A stretch of DNA of 64,000 nucleotides from Oxalobacteraceae bacterium (lineage in GTDB: Bacteria > Pseudomonadota > Gammaproteobacteria > Burkholderiales > Burkholderiaceae_D). Below, piece by piece: positions 26,504-37,030 of the stretch (its first letter is position 1; each line of letters begins with the position of its first letter). The notes under the pieces were generated by a model. That model had not been told where the DNA came from, searched no databases, and was given only the letters and a program-made list of their open reading frames with translations. The DNA lies in assembly GCA_021299035.1 (NCBI GenBank), contig JAJTGD010000005.1, forward strand, positions 48,437 to 112,436, given 5' to 3'. The position numbers and the translations under genes were made by a program.

Positions 26504-27958
26504 ATGCTCGCCGCAGTTGACCTCGGCTCGAACAGCTTCCGATTGCACATCGGGACTTTCGATGGCGAGCGCATCCGTATCATTAACAGCGCTCGCGAAC
26601 CGGTAAGGCTCGGTGCTGGCCTGGACAGCAGGCGCAACCTGAGCCAAGCAGCTATCCAAAACGCAATTGCCTGTTTGTCACGCTTTTCGTTGGTTTTGCA
26701 ATCCAATCCGCTGACGGGCGTACGTGTGGTCGCCACTAACACGATTCGGGTGGCGAGAAATTCCTCCAGCTTTCTCCCCTTATTTGAAAAAGCGATTGGG
26801 CACCCGATCGAGATCATCTCCGGCGAGGAGGAAGGCCGCCTGATTTACATGGGCGTTGCGTCAACCCTCAACCTGCCACTCGAACGCCGCTTGGTTATCG
26901 ACATCGGCGGTGGCTCGACCGAGTTGATTCTCGGGGAAGGCCCTGAGATTGAACAGGTTGAATCTTTCTCTATTGGCACCGTACCAACTTCGATGCGGTT
27001 TTTTGATGGTGAGCGCATCAGTGCCAAGGCATTCGATGAGGCTGTACTGTATGCGCGCAGCATGTTCGAAGATGGCGTGGCGCCGTTTCACCCGCGGTTC
27101 TGGGAGGTAGGGTACGGCTCTTCGGGCACCGTGCGTACACTGGCTGAAATCATCGAAAAGAACGCACTGGGTGATGGGCAGTTATCCGTCAAAAACCTCC
27201 TGATCCTGCGCGATCTGTTAATCGAGGCGGGGCGGGTCAGCAAGCTGGAGCTGATCGGCGTCCGGCCGGAACGCGCCAGCGTCGTACTCGGCGGACTGTC
27301 GGTACTGATTGGATTGTCACAAGAACTTGGCTTCAAGTCGCTGTTCGCGGTAGAAGCAGGCTTGCGTATGGGCGTGTTGTGGGACCTCTATCTGCGCCAG
27401 CGTAAACGCGACCGCAGACAAGATTCGGTCAAACGCTTCATGAAACGCTTTGGTGTCGACGAGACACGAGCCTCGCGCGCCGCAGCGAATGCACGCGCGC
27501 TGTATGCTCAGGCAGCACCCGATGGCGCACTCGAGCGCATGCTCGGTTGGGCGGGTAAGTTGCACGAGGTGGGAATGGTGGTCTCACACACCGGTTTTCA
27601 TAAGCACGGGGCGTATCTCGCGCTGAATGCTGACTTACCCGGCTTTACGTCACATGAACAGCACCTGCTGTCGGTGCTACTACTGGCGCAGAAGGGTAAT
27701 CTGCGTAAGGTGCAGGATGCGATTGCAGATATCGAGATTGTCCGTGCCTTGGTTGCACTTCGTCTCGGTATTTTATTCATGCACGCCCGCATCGACCCGG
27801 CGGTCGCACCGGTACGCTTGTCGGTACGATCAAGGATAGAACTGACCCTCGGGCAATCACTCACGCTACATCACCCAACGCTGGCCTACTGGCTATCGAA
27901 AGAGACCGCGACGTGGGCAGAGGTCGGGCACCAGTTTATGGTGAGAAATTCCAGATAG
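26504..27958 (+). CDS. ppx: Exopolyphosphatase (Ppx/GppA family)
   Basis: 484 residues. It removes phosphate from polyphosphate ends; GppA relatives hydrolyse pppGpp. The ASKHA fold shows phosphate loops AAVDLGSNSFRL (1-12) and VIDIGGGSTELIL (~131-143), catalytic-type Glu in ISGEEEGRLIY, and the C-terminal HD-like domain with HKHGAYL. Ppx versus GppA cannot be fully settled by eye, but the length fits Ppx. It lies behind the Pho-box-like site and opposite a phosphate porin, consistent with polyphosphate metabolism. Confidence 0.9.
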   Translation: MLAAVDLGSNSFRLHIGTFDGERIRIINSAREPVRLGAGLDSRRNLSQAAIQNAIACLSRFSLVLQSNPLTGVRVVATNTIRVARNSSSFLPLFEKAIGHPIEIISGEEEGRLIYMGVASTLNLPLERRLVIDIGGGSTELILGEGPEIEQVESFSIGTVPTSMRFFDGERISAKAFDEAVLYARSMFEDGVAPFHPRFWEVGYGSSGTVRTLAEIIEKNALGDGQLSVKNLLILRDLLIEAGRVSKLELIGVRPERASVVLGGLSVLIGLSQELGFKSLFAVEAGLRMGVLWDLYLRQRKRDRRQDSVKRFMKRFGVDETRASRAAANARALYAQAAPDGALERMLGWAGKLHEVGMVVSHTGFHKHGAYLALNADLPGFTSHEQHLLSVLLLAQKGNLRKVQDAIADIEIVRALVALRLGILFMHARIDPAVAPVRLSVRSRIELTLGQSLTLHHPTLAYWLSKETATWAEVGHQFMVRNSR

Positions 27959-28097
27959 ATTAAAGCGAGTGGTACGGCTAGAGTGAAGCAGGAAATTCGG
28001 ACTGCATGCAGTCCGCCTGCGAAACGGCACAGGCTTGCAAGCCCGAGTGCGCCCTGCAAGGGGCGCAACGCCGCCAGCGACCTGAAGAAACGACTAA

Positions 28098-29624
28098 TCA
28101 GTCGTCTTTGATACCCTCGATACCAAGTTCCTGAATCTTGCGCGTAATCGTATTGCGCCCTATGCCAAGTCGAATCGCGGCATCGTTTTTTCTGCCATGG
28201 GTATGCTTGAGCGCGGTCTTGATGAGCGCTGCCTCGAACTGACGGCCAAGTGCATCCATCACTTCAGGTCTGCCAGAGGAAAGCATTTGCGACGCCTCAG
28301 CCTCTAGCATCAACACCCATGAATGACGATCATGCATGACGCCGTTGGTCGGCGATTCACCATTCGTGTACGCTGGTTCGGGTGCTAGCATCGCGGGGGC
28401 ATGATGGTCACCGTTTAGTTTGATGGGTGCTAACGCATCGGACGGTGGTGCTGTCAGCGCGACTGCGCCGGTGCTTTGAATCAGTTCTGCAGGCAAATCC
28501 TTCACCTCAACGGTTTGCCCGGGTGCCATCACGGTGATCCAGTTACACAAATTCTCTAACTGACGCACGTTACCCGGCAAATCCAGCGCAGACAGAAATT
28601 GCATCGCCTGATCGGACAAACGTTTTGCTTCTACACCCAATTCTCGCGCACTGCTGGCCAGGAAGTGGCGCGCGAGCAGCGGAATATCTTCACGCCGCTC
28701 ACGAAGTGCGGGTAGTCGAAGGCGGATCACATTCAAACGGTGATACAGATCTTCGCGGAATAAACCATCACGCACGCGTTGCTCGAGGTTTTGGTGAGTG
28801 GCGGCGATGACGCGTACGTTGGCTTTCAGCGGCTGATGACCGCCGACACGATAAAAATGGCCATCCGACAGCACCCGTAGTAAGCGGGTTTGCAAATCGA
28901 AGGGCATATCGCCAATTTCATCGAGAAATAAAGTGCCGCCCTCGGCCTGTTCAAAGCGCCCACGCCGTGTAGCTTGGGCACCGGTGAAGGCACCACGCTC
29001 ATGACCAAACAACTCGGATTCGAGAAGATCTTTAGGAATCGCTGCAGTATTTAACGCAATGAAGGGTTGCGCAGCGCGCGGGCTGTGTTTATGCAATGCG
29101 CGCGCCACCAGCTCTTTGCCGGTACCGGACTCACCGGTGATCAGCACAGTGACATTCGACTGCGACAATCGACCGATCGCACGGAATACATCCTGCATCG
29201 CTGCAGCTGAGCCTAGGATCTCGGGTGTTTCGTTACTGGCGAGATCGATCTCTGCGTCACGCAAGCTCTCCTCGAGTGCACGTCGAATAAGCTCAACCGC
29301 TTTGTCCAGGTCGAAGGGCTTCGCCAAGTACTCGAACGCGCCCCCCTGAAACGCTGCGACCGCAGAATCCAGATCCGAGAACGCGGTCATCACAATCACT
29401 GGCAAGCTCGGATGGCGCTGCTTCACCATGTGTAACAACTCAAGGCCGGACTCACCCGGCATACGGATGTCGGACACCAGCACTTGTGGGGTGCCATGCT
29501 GAAGCGCGTCAACCACCTCACGCACGTTAGAGAAGCTACGGGTGCTCAAGCCCTCGCGCGCGAGTGCTTTCTCTAGCACCCAGCGTATTGATTCATCGTC
29601 GTCAACAATCCAGATTGGTTTCAT
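28098..29624 (-). CDS. ntrC: Nitrogen regulator NtrC (sigma-54 activator)
   Basis: 508 residues. Receiver domain with Asp52 (VSDIRMPG), AAA+ domain with Walker A GESGTGKE (164-171), sigma-54 contact loop GAFTGA (211-216), and Fis-type HTH at the C-terminus ([20 protein letters not shown]). NtrC-P activates sigma-54 promoters such as glnA in nitrogen limitation. It is downstream of ntrB (102-bp gap) and of glnA, on the same strand. The ~90-residue linker before the HTH is longer than in E. coli. Confidence 0.96.
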   Translation of the reverse strand: MKPIWIVDDDESIRWVLEKALAREGLSTRSFSNVREVVDALQHGTPQVLVSDIRMPGESGLELLHMVKQRHPSLPVIVMTAFSDLDSAVAAFQGGAFEYLAKPFDLDKAVELIRRALEESLRDAEIDLASNETPEILGSAAAMQDVFRAIGRLSQSNVTVLITGESGTGKELVARALHKHSPRAAQPFIALNTAAIPKDLLESELFGHERGAFTGAQATRRGRFEQAEGGTLFLDEIGDMPFDLQTRLLRVLSDGHFYRVGGHQPLKANVRVIAATHQNLEQRVRDGLFREDLYHRLNVIRLRLPALRERREDIPLLARHFLASSARELGVEAKRLSDQAMQFLSALDLPGNVRQLENLCNWITVMAPGQTVEVKDLPAELIQSTGAVALTAPPSDALAPIKLNGDHHAPAMLAPEPAYTNGESPTNGVMHDRHSWVLMLEAEASQMLSSGRPEVMDALGRQFEAALIKTALKHTHGRKNDAAIRLGIGRNTITRKIQELGIEGIKDD

Positions 29625-29725
29625 GCGCTCTCTATCGACCCAGCGATTTCATACCCTAGCACCAAAACAGTGCCAGCCACCCGCCCCGATTGCGCTGCGC
29701 CGGTGCGCGGCAGCGGCCCCGTGCA

Positions 29726-30799
29726 TCAGGGCAAGGCTATCAGGATACGGAAATCCGTATATCCGGGTCGGCTTTCGCATTCGATAACGCCAGAATGCTG
29801 TTGGATGAAGGTTTGAGCCAGTGTCAGCCCCAGTCCACTCCCGCCGTCTCTACCTGAGACCAAGGGGTAGAACATTCTTTCCCTCAGATCCGCCGGTATG
29901 CCCGGACCGTTGTCGATGATATGCAAGTCCAGTGCCAGCCGATAACGCACTTTGGCAATCGTCACCGAGCGCGCAATCCGTGTACGAAATATCAATTCTG
30001 CATCGCGGTGTTCGATACGCTCGGCAAGCGCTTGGGCCGCATTGTGCGCAATATTCAGTACCGCCTGAATCAGCTGCTCTTTGTCACCGCGAAACTCGGG
30101 TAATGACAAGTCATAGTCGCGTGTGATCGATAGCCCTTGCGGGAATTCTGCAACGATCAGGCTACGAACCCGCTCAAACACCTCGTGGATATTCACATCA
30201 CCGACGATCTGCGGACGGCGGTGTGGCGCCAGCAAGCGGTCTACCAGCGTCTGTAAGCGATCAGACTCCTTGATGATGACCTGGGTGTACTCGCGCAGAT
30301 CTTTCAAGCCCTGCCCGGGTAATTCAAGCTCCAGTAGCTGCGCCGCGCCGCGAATACCGCCGAGCGGGTTTTTTATCTCGTGCGCGAGGTTGCGGATCAG
30401 CTCCTTGTTGGCCTGTGTCTGACCGAGCTGCCGCTCCTCGCGATCCAGCTTCAGCTGTTGCACGTTCTCGCGCAACTCAATCAGTACTGGGTGATCGATA
30501 TCGTCGAGTGGTGTGACGGTGACATTCACCTGCAGCGGGAGTCGCCCTACCCGGTCCAGCGCAAGATCTTCGCGCTTTTGGTCAAACTGGCGCTGACGCG
30601 CCTGCTGGAAAATCTGTTCCAACCGCTCACCGCTCAGGAAAAGCTCATGCAGGCGCTGGTTCTGCATAACCTTGAACGAGCTATCGAGCAAGCTCTCGGC
30701 GGCGGCATTGGCATATGCAATCCTGCCCTCGGCGTCGAGAATCAATACGGCGGATGCAAGCAGATCAAGCCCGCCGAGCGATGTGGCAAGAATATTCAC
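29726..30799 (-). CDS. ntrB: Nitrogen sensor histidine kinase NtrB
   Basis: 357 residues from a GTG at 30799; the start is tentative because the ribosome site is weak. A PAS domain (~10-80: AVLILDAEGRIAYANAAAE) precedes the DHp helix with phospho-His140 in NLAHEIKNPLGG. The ATPase domain follows, with N-box NAAQAL, DNGPGIP and GGSGLGL. No membrane helix, as expected for the cytoplasmic NtrB that responds to PII. It phosphorylates NtrC, encoded next. Confidence 0.95.
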   Translation of the reverse strand: MNILATSLGGLDLLASAVLILDAEGRIAYANAAAESLLDSSFKVMQNQRLHELFLSGERLEQIFQQARQRQFDQKREDLALDRVGRLPLQVNVTVTPLDDIDHPVLIELRENVQQLKLDREERQLGQTQANKELIRNLAHEIKNPLGGIRGAAQLLELELPGQGLKDLREYTQVIIKESDRLQTLVDRLLAPHRRPQIVGDVNIHEVFERVRSLIVAEFPQGLSITRDYDLSLPEFRGDKEQLIQAVLNIAHNAAQALAERIEHRDAELIFRTRIARSVTIAKVRYRLALDLHIIDNGPGIPADLRERMFYPLVSGRDGGSGLGLTLAQTFIQQHSGVIECESRPGYTDFRILIALP

Positions 30800-30810
30800 G
30801 ATAGCCGAAA

Positions 30811-30835
30811 AATAAAAAGGGCCGCATGGCGGCCC
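30811..30835 (-). terminator. Intrinsic terminator after the DUF4124 gene
   Basis: GGGCCGC-ATG-GCGGCCC (30819-30835) with an A/T-rich tail that is T-rich on the minus strand. It lies 26 bp past the DUF4124 stop and only 12 bp before the ntrB start, so ntrBC needs read-through or a promoter inside the preceding gene. Confidence 0.7.
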
Positions 30836-30860
30836 GGGTTGGCGTGCAGGGGCAACAGCC

Positions 30861-31319
30861 TTATTTTAATTGACCAATCTCGCGCTTCAGTGCCTCGATG
30901 TTTTTTTCGGTGCGCGCGATCTCGTCTTTCATCGTGGCGACCCGTTCCTGATACTTTGCATAATTGCGCTCACTACCCTGCCGCTCCGGCTCACCGTTTT
31001 GATACTCTTTCTTCAATTCGGCCAGCTTGTTCTCTTCAGTACGAATCTCGTCGTTAAGAATTTGCAAGCGGTCGAGGTCGCGCCGCTTCTGCGTCTGGCT
31101 ATCAACGCGTGGAAACGATGGGTCAGCCTTGGCCTGCGTGACCGAAGACGGCGCGGGAATCGAGGATAAAGACTCGGTATCCAACTTGCGGCAGCCGCGG
31201 GGGTCACCGGTATTTCGGTACTCCCGAACACCATTCGCTTGGGTACACACATAAACGCCCTGAGCGAAGGCCTGGCCGGCGAGCATGGATAAGGACAAGA
31301 GTACGAATACAGATCTCAT
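30861..31319 (-). CDS. DUF4124 periplasmic coiled-coil protein
   Basis: 152 residues from the ATG at 31319. A signal peptide ends at GQAFAQ. Residues ~21-50 are the DUF4124-like motif (VYVCTQANGVREYRNTGD). Residues ~80-150 are a strongly charged coiled coil (RLQILNDEIRTEENKLAELK, then VATMKDEIARTEKNIEALKR). Function is unknown. It is placed between glnA and ntrB in betaproteobacteria, but is fenced by terminators on both sides here. Whether it has a link to nitrogen control is open. Confidence 0.75.
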   Translation of the reverse strand: MRSVFVLLSLSMLAGQAFAQGVYVCTQANGVREYRNTGDPRGCRKLDTESLSSIPAPSSVTQAKADPSFPRVDSQTQKRRDLDRLQILNDEIRTEENKLAELKKEYQNGEPERQGSERNYAKYQERVATMKDEIARTEKNIEALKREIGQLK

Positions 31320-31447
31320 GACATTGCGCTGCGGTCGAAATACCAATGCGGAAACGGATGGAGATAAAGCGGCTGCTGAGAGCAAGTGGCCTCGCCCTTA
31401 TACCAGAATCACGCTGAGTATGATTATCATAAATGCAACACCCTATT

Positions 31448-31476
31448 GAAAAAAAGGGCGGCAAATGCCGCCCTTT
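31448..31476 (-). terminator. Intrinsic terminator after glnA
   Basis: AAAGGGCGGC-AAAT-GCCGCCCTTT hairpin with a run of T on the minus strand, 21 bp past the glnA stop. Confidence 0.85.
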
Positions 31477-31496
31477 CTGTCGGTTCGCTTTAAAAA

Positions 31497-32912
31497 TTAC
31501 AGCGAGTAGTACATCTCGAACTCAACCGGATGCGTCGTCATACGGAACCGTGTGACTTCTTGCATTTTCAGCTCGATGTAAGCATCGATCATGGTGTCGG
31601 TGAACACGCCACCACGCGTCAGAAACTCGCGATCCTTATCGAGGCACTCGAGCGCTTGATCGAGCGACGAGCACACGGTTGGGATCTTTGCGTCTTCTTC
31701 TGGCGGCAAGTGGTAGAGGTCTTTCGAAGCCGCCTCACCTGGGTGAATCTTGTTCTGCACACCGTCCAGGCCAGCCATCAACAGCGCGGCAAAGCACAGG
31801 TACGGGTTGGCAGAAGGATCCGGGAAACGCGTCTCGATACGGCGGCCTTTCGGGTTTGCCACGTGCGGGATACGAATCGATGCCGAACGGTTACGCGACG
31901 AATACGCCAGTTTGACCGGCGCTTCGAAGCCTGGCACCAAACGCTTGTAGGAGTTGGTACCTGGGTTGGTGATCGCATTCAGCGCGCGAGCGTGCTTGAT
32001 GATGCCGCCGATGTAGTACAACGCGAACTCAGACAGACCCGCATAGCCGTCGCCCGAAAACAGGTTCTTGCCATCTTTCCAGACCGATTGGTGCACGTGC
32101 ATACCCGAGCCGTTGTCACCAACGATGGGCTTCGGCATGAAGGTCGCAGTCTTGCCGTAGGTGTGCGCGACATTCCAGATCACATATTTCTGCAACTGGG
32201 TCCAGTCAGCACGTTCGACCAAGGTCGAGAACCTGGTACCGATCTCGTTCTGACCCGCACCTGCTACTTCGTGGTGATGCACCTCGACAGGAATGCCGAG
32301 CGATTCGAGCACCAGGCACATCTCGGAACGCATGTCTTGGAAGCTGTCCACCGGTGGCACTGGGAAGTAACCGCCTTTAACAGCAGGACGATGGCCGGTG
32401 TTACCACCCTCAAACTTTTCGCCGGTCGACCAGGAAGCCTCTTCCGAATCGATTTTGACGAAGCAGCCCGACATATCGACGTTCCAGCGAACGCTGTCGA
32501 AGATGAAGAATTCAGGCTCAGGACCGAAGTAAGCTGCGTCACCCAGACCGGATGCTTTCAGATAGGCCTCAGCGCGCTTGGCGATCGAGCGCGGATCGCG
32601 GTCGTAGCCTTTGCCATCGCTTGGCTCGATAACATCGCACTGCATGAACAGCGTGGTCTCTTCCATGAAAGGGTCGAGGTTGGCCGTGTTTGGGTCCGGC
32701 ATCAACAACATGTCGGAGGCCTCAATACCCTTCCACCCAGCAATCGACGAGCCGTCGAACGCATGACCCGATTCAAACTTGTCCATGTCGAAGTGGGAGA
32801 CCGGGACAGACACGTGCTGCTCTTTGCCACGCGTATCCGTAAAACGAAAATCGACGAATTTGACCTCGTTATCTTTCACCATCTTCAAAACATCTGCGGC
32901 CGTCTTTGACAT
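31497..32912 (-). CDS. glnA: Glutamine synthetase type I
   Basis: 471 residues, the standard GSI-beta length. It makes glutamine from glutamate, ammonia and ATP. Signatures: beta-grasp FDGSSIAGW, metal-binding [14 protein letters not shown]-site [16 protein letters not shown], and the adenylylation loop with Tyr400 in [10 protein letters not shown], so activity can be switched off by GlnE. ATG at 32912 with GGGAG upstream. Expression is from a sigma-54 promoter with NtrC-like sites upstream. Confidence 0.98.
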   Translation of the reverse strand: MSKTAADVLKMVKDNEVKFVDFRFTDTRGKEQHVSVPVSHFDMDKFESGHAFDGSSIAGWKGIEASDMLLMPDPNTANLDPFMEETTLFMQCDVIEPSDGKGYDRDPRSIAKRAEAYLKASGLGDAAYFGPEPEFFIFDSVRWNVDMSGCFVKIDSEEASWSTGEKFEGGNTGHRPAVKGGYFPVPPVDSFQDMRSEMCLVLESLGIPVEVHHHEVAGAGQNEIGTRFSTLVERADWTQLQKYVIWNVAHTYGKTATFMPKPIVGDNGSGMHVHQSVWKDGKNLFSGDGYAGLSEFALYYIGGIIKHARALNAITNPGTNSYKRLVPGFEAPVKLAYSSRNRSASIRIPHVANPKGRRIETRFPDPSANPYLCFAALLMAGLDGVQNKIHPGEAASKDLYHLPPEEDAKIPTVCSSLDQALECLDKDREFLTRGGVFTDTMIDAYIELKMQEVTRFRMTTHPVEFEMYYSL

Positions 32913-33041
32913 AAAAATCTCCCGGAAGGTTGCGGAAATAGAAATACTTGCTAGGAATCAGGGTTAGCCTGTTGCGGACTCAGCGCCGGTCATGAACCGG
33001 CATTTGGGCGGGCATGCAACTGGAACACGGGGCGGGATGGT

Positions 33042-33057
33042 AGCAGATTCCATGCCA
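33042..33057 (-). promoter_or_regulatory. Sigma-54 promoter of glnA
   Basis: On the minus strand TGGCATGGAATCTGCT carries GG and GC exactly ten bases apart, as required for the -24/-12 promoter (consensus TGGCAC-5-TTGC). The implied start near 33031 leaves a ~119-nt leader. Confidence 0.75.
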
Positions 33058-33195
33058 CTGACTTACTTAGGCGCAAGCAATTTGCCGCAAATTGTGCGGG
33101 CGGAAACTTTGAATCAGAACAAGGTGTTGACGATCCGCCTAGCCAAAAAGTCTGCACGGCGATGGATGGAGCATCTTGGTGCAAGCCTACCAATA

Positions 33196-33241
33196 TGCCT
33201 TATTTTGGTGCGTTCACGTCGTTATGCACATTTTTAGTGCA
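33196..33241. promoter_or_regulatory. Two NtrC-type enhancer sites upstream of glnA
   Basis: TGCACATTTTTAGTGCA (33225-33241) is a perfect 17-bp dyad of the NtrC form TGCAC-7-GTGCA. A weaker copy, TGCCTTATTTTGGTGCG, is at 33196-33212. They lie ~165-210 bp upstream of the predicted start, a normal enhancer distance. Confidence 0.75.
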
Positions 33242-33271
33242 AATTAAGGTGGAGCGTGGTGGATGACTGCT

Positions 33272-33805
33272 CTACTCTTCGTCGTCGTGCACCGGCTCCT
33301 TCAGCCTGAGCGCACGGCCATCTTCATACAAAAAGCACTTGGCTATCCCGAACCAAGCTTCGGCTGGGATCACCCGCTCTGCGAGTTCGACCAATTCTTC
33401 CTCGCGCAGCAGTCGTCGATAGAAGGAGGCGCAACACTGCTCAAGGGTGACGCAGATATCGTCGACAATGGTAGCGCCACTGCGCAGCCATTGCTGCAGC
33501 TTCTCGCGCACTGCACACAACAGGTCAACGCTGGTCTTACTCAACTGCTCCAACTCGTCGAGTAAAGCATCTGCCTCATGCGTCAACTTGCGAAGCGCAG
33601 GAATAATAAATACCTCGACCTTGCGGCGATGGCAGTACTGCTCGAATTGCGTCAGCCGATTGAGCAAGGCTTCAAGATCGACACCCCCCGCTGCCTTAAG
33701 GTGACGAATGCCGTACAAAATATGTCGCTGGATGGAAGTGAAGGTCCAGCGCGCCCGTCGCTGCTCGATCTTCAGCGCGATGATGGAGTAGGTCGCGGTC
33801 AGCAT
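33272..33805 (-). CDS. Conserved-looking hypothetical protein, all-helical
   Basis: 177 residues from the ATG at 33805, with GGGGA upstream. The sequence is mostly charged amphipathic helix (for example LEALLNRLTQFEQYCHRRKV, then KLTHEADALLDELEQLSK). No signal peptide or membrane segment. I do not recognise the family; it might be a cytoplasmic helical-bundle protein. It lies between the glnA control region and prfC on the minus strand, and its end is only 30 bp from the NtrC-type sites. Confidence 0.55.
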   Translation of the reverse strand: MLTATYSIIALKIEQRRARWTFTSIQRHILYGIRHLKAAGGVDLEALLNRLTQFEQYCHRRKVEVFIIPALRKLTHEADALLDELEQLSKTSVDLLCAVREKLQQWLRSGATIVDDICVTLEQCCASFYRRLLREEELVELAERVIPAEAWFGIAKCFLYEDGRALRLKEPVHDDEE

Positions 33806-34105
33806 GATGGTCCCCGAAAAAAATGATGAACCCGCCCCTGCGTGCAATCGCACACCATTGGATCATCCGATCTGCAGGGGAAGACGACGGAGGCTCTGGC
33901 GGTTGTGCGGCAGAGCCAATCTCAGGGATACGCTTGCGGCAGCACCGGTGCTACGGCCCTGTCACTCGGGCACCAGCACCCCGAAACAACACCATGAGAT
34001 TGCGCCAGTGTATTCAGGTAGCGTTCCGACCTGGTTGCGAGGCCTCAAAAAATCTGATTGTGCATACGACCTTCATCAGAGTGATGTGCGTGCACCTGAT
34101 GTGCA
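33806..34105. other. Non-coding gap between prfC and the hypothetical gene
   Basis: I see no supported gene, RNA or terminator here; the overlapping frames look random. Confidence 0.5.
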
Positions 34106-35764
34106 TCAAGCGATGCGTACGGCATGCTCACGGGTCGCATGGAAAGTGACACCCGGCCAGCGCTCTTGTACCAGCTTGAGATTGACCGCTGAACTGGCCA
34201 GATACGCCAAATTACCCGCGGCATCATGGGCGAGATGCGCACCCGCGGAAGAACGTTCAAAGTCGGCGAGCATTTTCTTGTCATCACAAGATACCCAGCG
34301 TGCGGTGTTAATGCTGGTACCCTCGAATACGGCGTCAACGCTGTACTCATTCATCAAACGACTGGCTACCACCTCAAACTGCAGCATGCCGACCGCACCG
34401 AGTACCAGATCAGCGCCACTGACCGGTTTGAATACCTGCACCGCGCCTTCTTCGCCTAGCTGTTGCAGACCTTTTTGTAGCTGCTTGATTTTGAGTGGGT
34501 TACGAATACGAACTGTACGGAAAAAATCAGGGGCGAAATAAGGAATGCCCGTGAACTGCAGTGCCTCACCCTCGGAAAAACTATCGCCGATTTGCATATT
34601 GCCGTGGTTCGGAAGACCAATAATGTCGCCGGCATAAGCCTCTTCAACTTGCTCGCGCGATGAGGCCATGAAGGTCACAACCGACGACAGCTTCAGCTCG
34701 CGATTCAGACGAAGATGTTTGATTTTCATACCGCGCTCGAATCGACCTGAACAAACGCGTAGAAAGGCGATTCGGTCGCGGTGCGCAGGATCCATATTGG
34801 CTTGTATCTTGAATACAAAACCAGAAAAAGCAGGCTCATCCGGCTTGACGAATCGCATGCTCGCATCTCGCTCACCGGGTGCGCGTGCCCAGTCAAGTAG
34901 TGCATCCAGAATTTCTCGAACCCCGAAGTTGTTAATGGCAGAACCGAAGAACACCGGCGTCTGCTTACCCGCCAAAAACGCCTCCAGCGCAAACGGATGC
35001 GATGCACCGTGCACCAATTCAACCTCGGCCCTCAGCTGTGCAATCTCTTGCGGGAACATCTCCTGCAAACGCGGATTGTCGATACCCTTAATCACTTCGA
35101 AGGTTTGATCTGCACGCTCACTACCCGGTACGAACAACAAGATTTCATCGCGCAGCAGGTGATACACGCCACGGAATGTTTTACCCATACCAATCGGCCA
35201 GGTCACCGGCGCACATTGAATACCCAATACCGATTCCACCTCGTCCAACAATTCCAAGGGGTCGCGAGTCTCGCGGTCCATCTTGTTCATGAAGGTGATG
35301 ATGGGTGTATCGCGCATGCGGCACACATTCAGTAACTTGATGGTTTGCGCCTCTACACCTTTAGCCGCATCAATCACCATCAAGGCTGAATCCACCGCAG
35401 TCAACACACGATAGGTATCTTCCGAAAAATCCTGGTGACCCGGGGTGTCGAGCAGATTGACTACATGATCACGGTAATCAAACTGCATGACTGAACTGGC
35501 GACCGAAATGCCGCGCTGTTTTTCGATCTCCATCCAGTCCGAGGTCGCATGGCGTCCACTCTTGCGTGCCTTGACCGTACCGGCCAGTTGAATCGCACCG
35601 GAGAACAGCAACAACTTCTCGGTGAGCGTGGTCTTGCCGGCATCCGGGTGGGAGATGATCGCAAATGTCCGGCGGCGCGCAACTTCGCGCGCGATTTGCT
35701 CGCGCGATGTCGCGCGATTGCGCTCTAGATCATCGGTTTCGGAAGAATCAGTGGCGTGGGTCAT
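34106..35764 (-). CDS. prfC: Peptide chain release factor 3
   Basis: 552 residues from the ATG at 35764. RF3 is a GTPase that recycles RF1/RF2 from the ribosome. G motifs: [10 protein letters not shown] (37-46), DTPGHQDF and NKMD. RF3-specific segments include [20 protein letters not shown] and [17 protein letters not shown] long upstream extension (TTG at 35773) was rejected in favour of the ATG. It is divergent from the acyltransferase gene. Confidence 0.97.
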   Translation of the reverse strand: MTHATDSSETDDLERNRATSREQIAREVARRRTFAIISHPDAGKTTLTEKLLLFSGAIQLAGTVKARKSGRHATSDWMEIEKQRGISVASSVMQFDYRDHVVNLLDTPGHQDFSEDTYRVLTAVDSALMVIDAAKGVEAQTIKLLNVCRMRDTPIITFMNKMDRETRDPLELLDEVESVLGIQCAPVTWPIGMGKTFRGVYHLLRDEILLFVPGSERADQTFEVIKGIDNPRLQEMFPQEIAQLRAEVELVHGASHPFALEAFLAGKQTPVFFGSAINNFGVREILDALLDWARAPGERDASMRFVKPDEPAFSGFVFKIQANMDPAHRDRIAFLRVCSGRFERGMKIKHLRLNRELKLSSVVTFMASSREQVEEAYAGDIIGLPNHGNMQIGDSFSEGEALQFTGIPYFAPDFFRTVRIRNPLKIKQLQKGLQQLGEEGAVQVFKPVSGADLVLGAVGMLQFEVVASRLMNEYSVDAVFEGTSINTARWVSCDDKKMLADFERSSAGAHLAHDAAGNLAYLASSAVNLKLVQERWPGVTFHATREHAVRIA

Positions 35765-35880
35765 CACGTGCAATCAAAAAAAGCGTCAGAGTCTATCGGC
35801 TTCGGCCGGTCAAGTCCAACCGGCTGCCTTTGGGTGGGTGTTGCTCATGTCATTTTGCCATTGTTAGATTGGGAAGCCGA

Positions 35881-36984
35881 TTGACTGAAAGGCGCGCGCA
35901 GGAAACTCGCTACACGCGATTTTACGACCAGCAGATTCCCTCATTCGTCGAAACCGCTCTTGATCAGCGCTACGGCAATCTGTACTCGTCCATGCCACAG
36001 CTCGGTCTTACTCACTTGCATGACGTGAGCACCTATGCCGAGTGGAGCGGACCTAGCATTCGAGAGATTTTTCTATATCGACGCGAGCGAGGCCGAATCA
36101 CCATCATCAATCAGGGTATGTGTATCGACGGCCCTGCTGTGCAACGTTTCGCCGATGCTATCTTCGCACACGAGCGGGGGACCTATCGGCTTCATTTCCA
36201 TTCGGTTCAACCCACCGACTTGCAGCCATTGCGGCGCAAAGTATGTCTACCGATTTCGGAAGATATTGTCATCACGCTGCCCGATACTCAGACGAGTTAT
36301 CTGGCAACGCTGGGTAAATCACTACGCCAATCGCTACGATCTCGGCTGAGTCGCACCAAAGGCTTGACGCATCAGATCGTCCCCGGCAGTGCGCTCGATG
36401 TGGAACTACTCGAACAGATTGTCGGTTTCAACCATGCGCGCATGGCGTCCAAGCAGAAACATTCAGCGATTGATCAGGCGGAGAGTACACGGCTGCTTCG
36501 TCTGGCACGCACGCGCGGAATGGTGGGGACGATTTATATTGAAGGTCGTCTATGCGCCGGGAGCTTGGTCTGCCGTTTCGGCGATGATGTGTTCTCTTTG
36601 CTGAATGCGCATGATCCTGCAATGAATCACCTCGGAATAGGCAAACTATCGCGCTATCTGATGATTCTTGAAGCCATCCGTACCGGGGCTCAGCGATTTC
36701 ACTTACTGGGTGGCTACTACAGCAGCAAGCGCCCATTTGGCGGACAGCGCGTGCCACTTTACGGACTGATGGTGTACCGAAGCAGACTGGGCATGATGTT
36801 GGATAGCATCTCCCTGATTCGCCTGTTGATACGCTCACTGAATTATCAGATTCGAACGCTGCTTGACGATCTTAAGCATCAACAACCGTTGCAGCGTCAA
36901 AAGCGTGCGCTTGCACTACTGATTCGCGTCCGGCAAGGCTTATCAGCAAGAAACCGGGCAAGGCGAGGCATCGGCACGCGTTAA
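35881..36984 (+). CDS. CelD/BioF2-like GNAT acyltransferase
   Basis: About 367 residues if started at the TTG at 35881 (GGGAAG just upstream); TTG 35869 is also possible, and no ATG exists before the conserved part. The middle (~130-290) looks like Acetyltransf_6: LRSRLSRTKGLTHQIVPGSA, then GTIYIEGRLCAGSLVCRFGD and FHLLGGYYSSKRPFGG. Relatives act in exopolysaccharide or peptide-bridge synthesis. The C-terminal ~90 residues are basic and helical. Substrate unknown. Frames further upstream are antisense to prfC and rejected. Confidence 0.65.
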   Translation: MTERRAQETRYTRFYDQQIPSFVETALDQRYGNLYSSMPQLGLTHLHDVSTYAEWSGPSIREIFLYRRERGRITIINQGMCIDGPAVQRFADAIFAHERGTYRLHFHSVQPTDLQPLRRKVCLPISEDIVITLPDTQTSYLATLGKSLRQSLRSRLSRTKGLTHQIVPGSALDVELLEQIVGFNHARMASKQKHSAIDQAESTRLLRLARTRGMVGTIYIEGRLCAGSLVCRFGDDVFSLLNAHDPAMNHLGIGKLSRYLMILEAIRTGAQRFHLLGGYYSSKRPFGGQRVPLYGLMVYRSRLGMMLDSISLIRLLIRSLNYQIRTLLDDLKHQQPLQRQKRALALLIRVRQGLSARNRARRGIGTR

Positions 36985-37030
36985 ACAGGCGTCGGCCTGT
37001 GTCAACGCACGCCGCAGCGTTCACGGCCGC

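Noticed and set aside
31530..32909. 459-residue plus-strand frame opposite glnA
   Set aside because: Exact antisense shadow of a highly conserved gene; composition reflects glnA codon bias.
35665..35880. N-terminal extension of the CelD-like gene
   Set aside because: The extra ~72 residues are antisense to the prfC 5' end and show no domain features.
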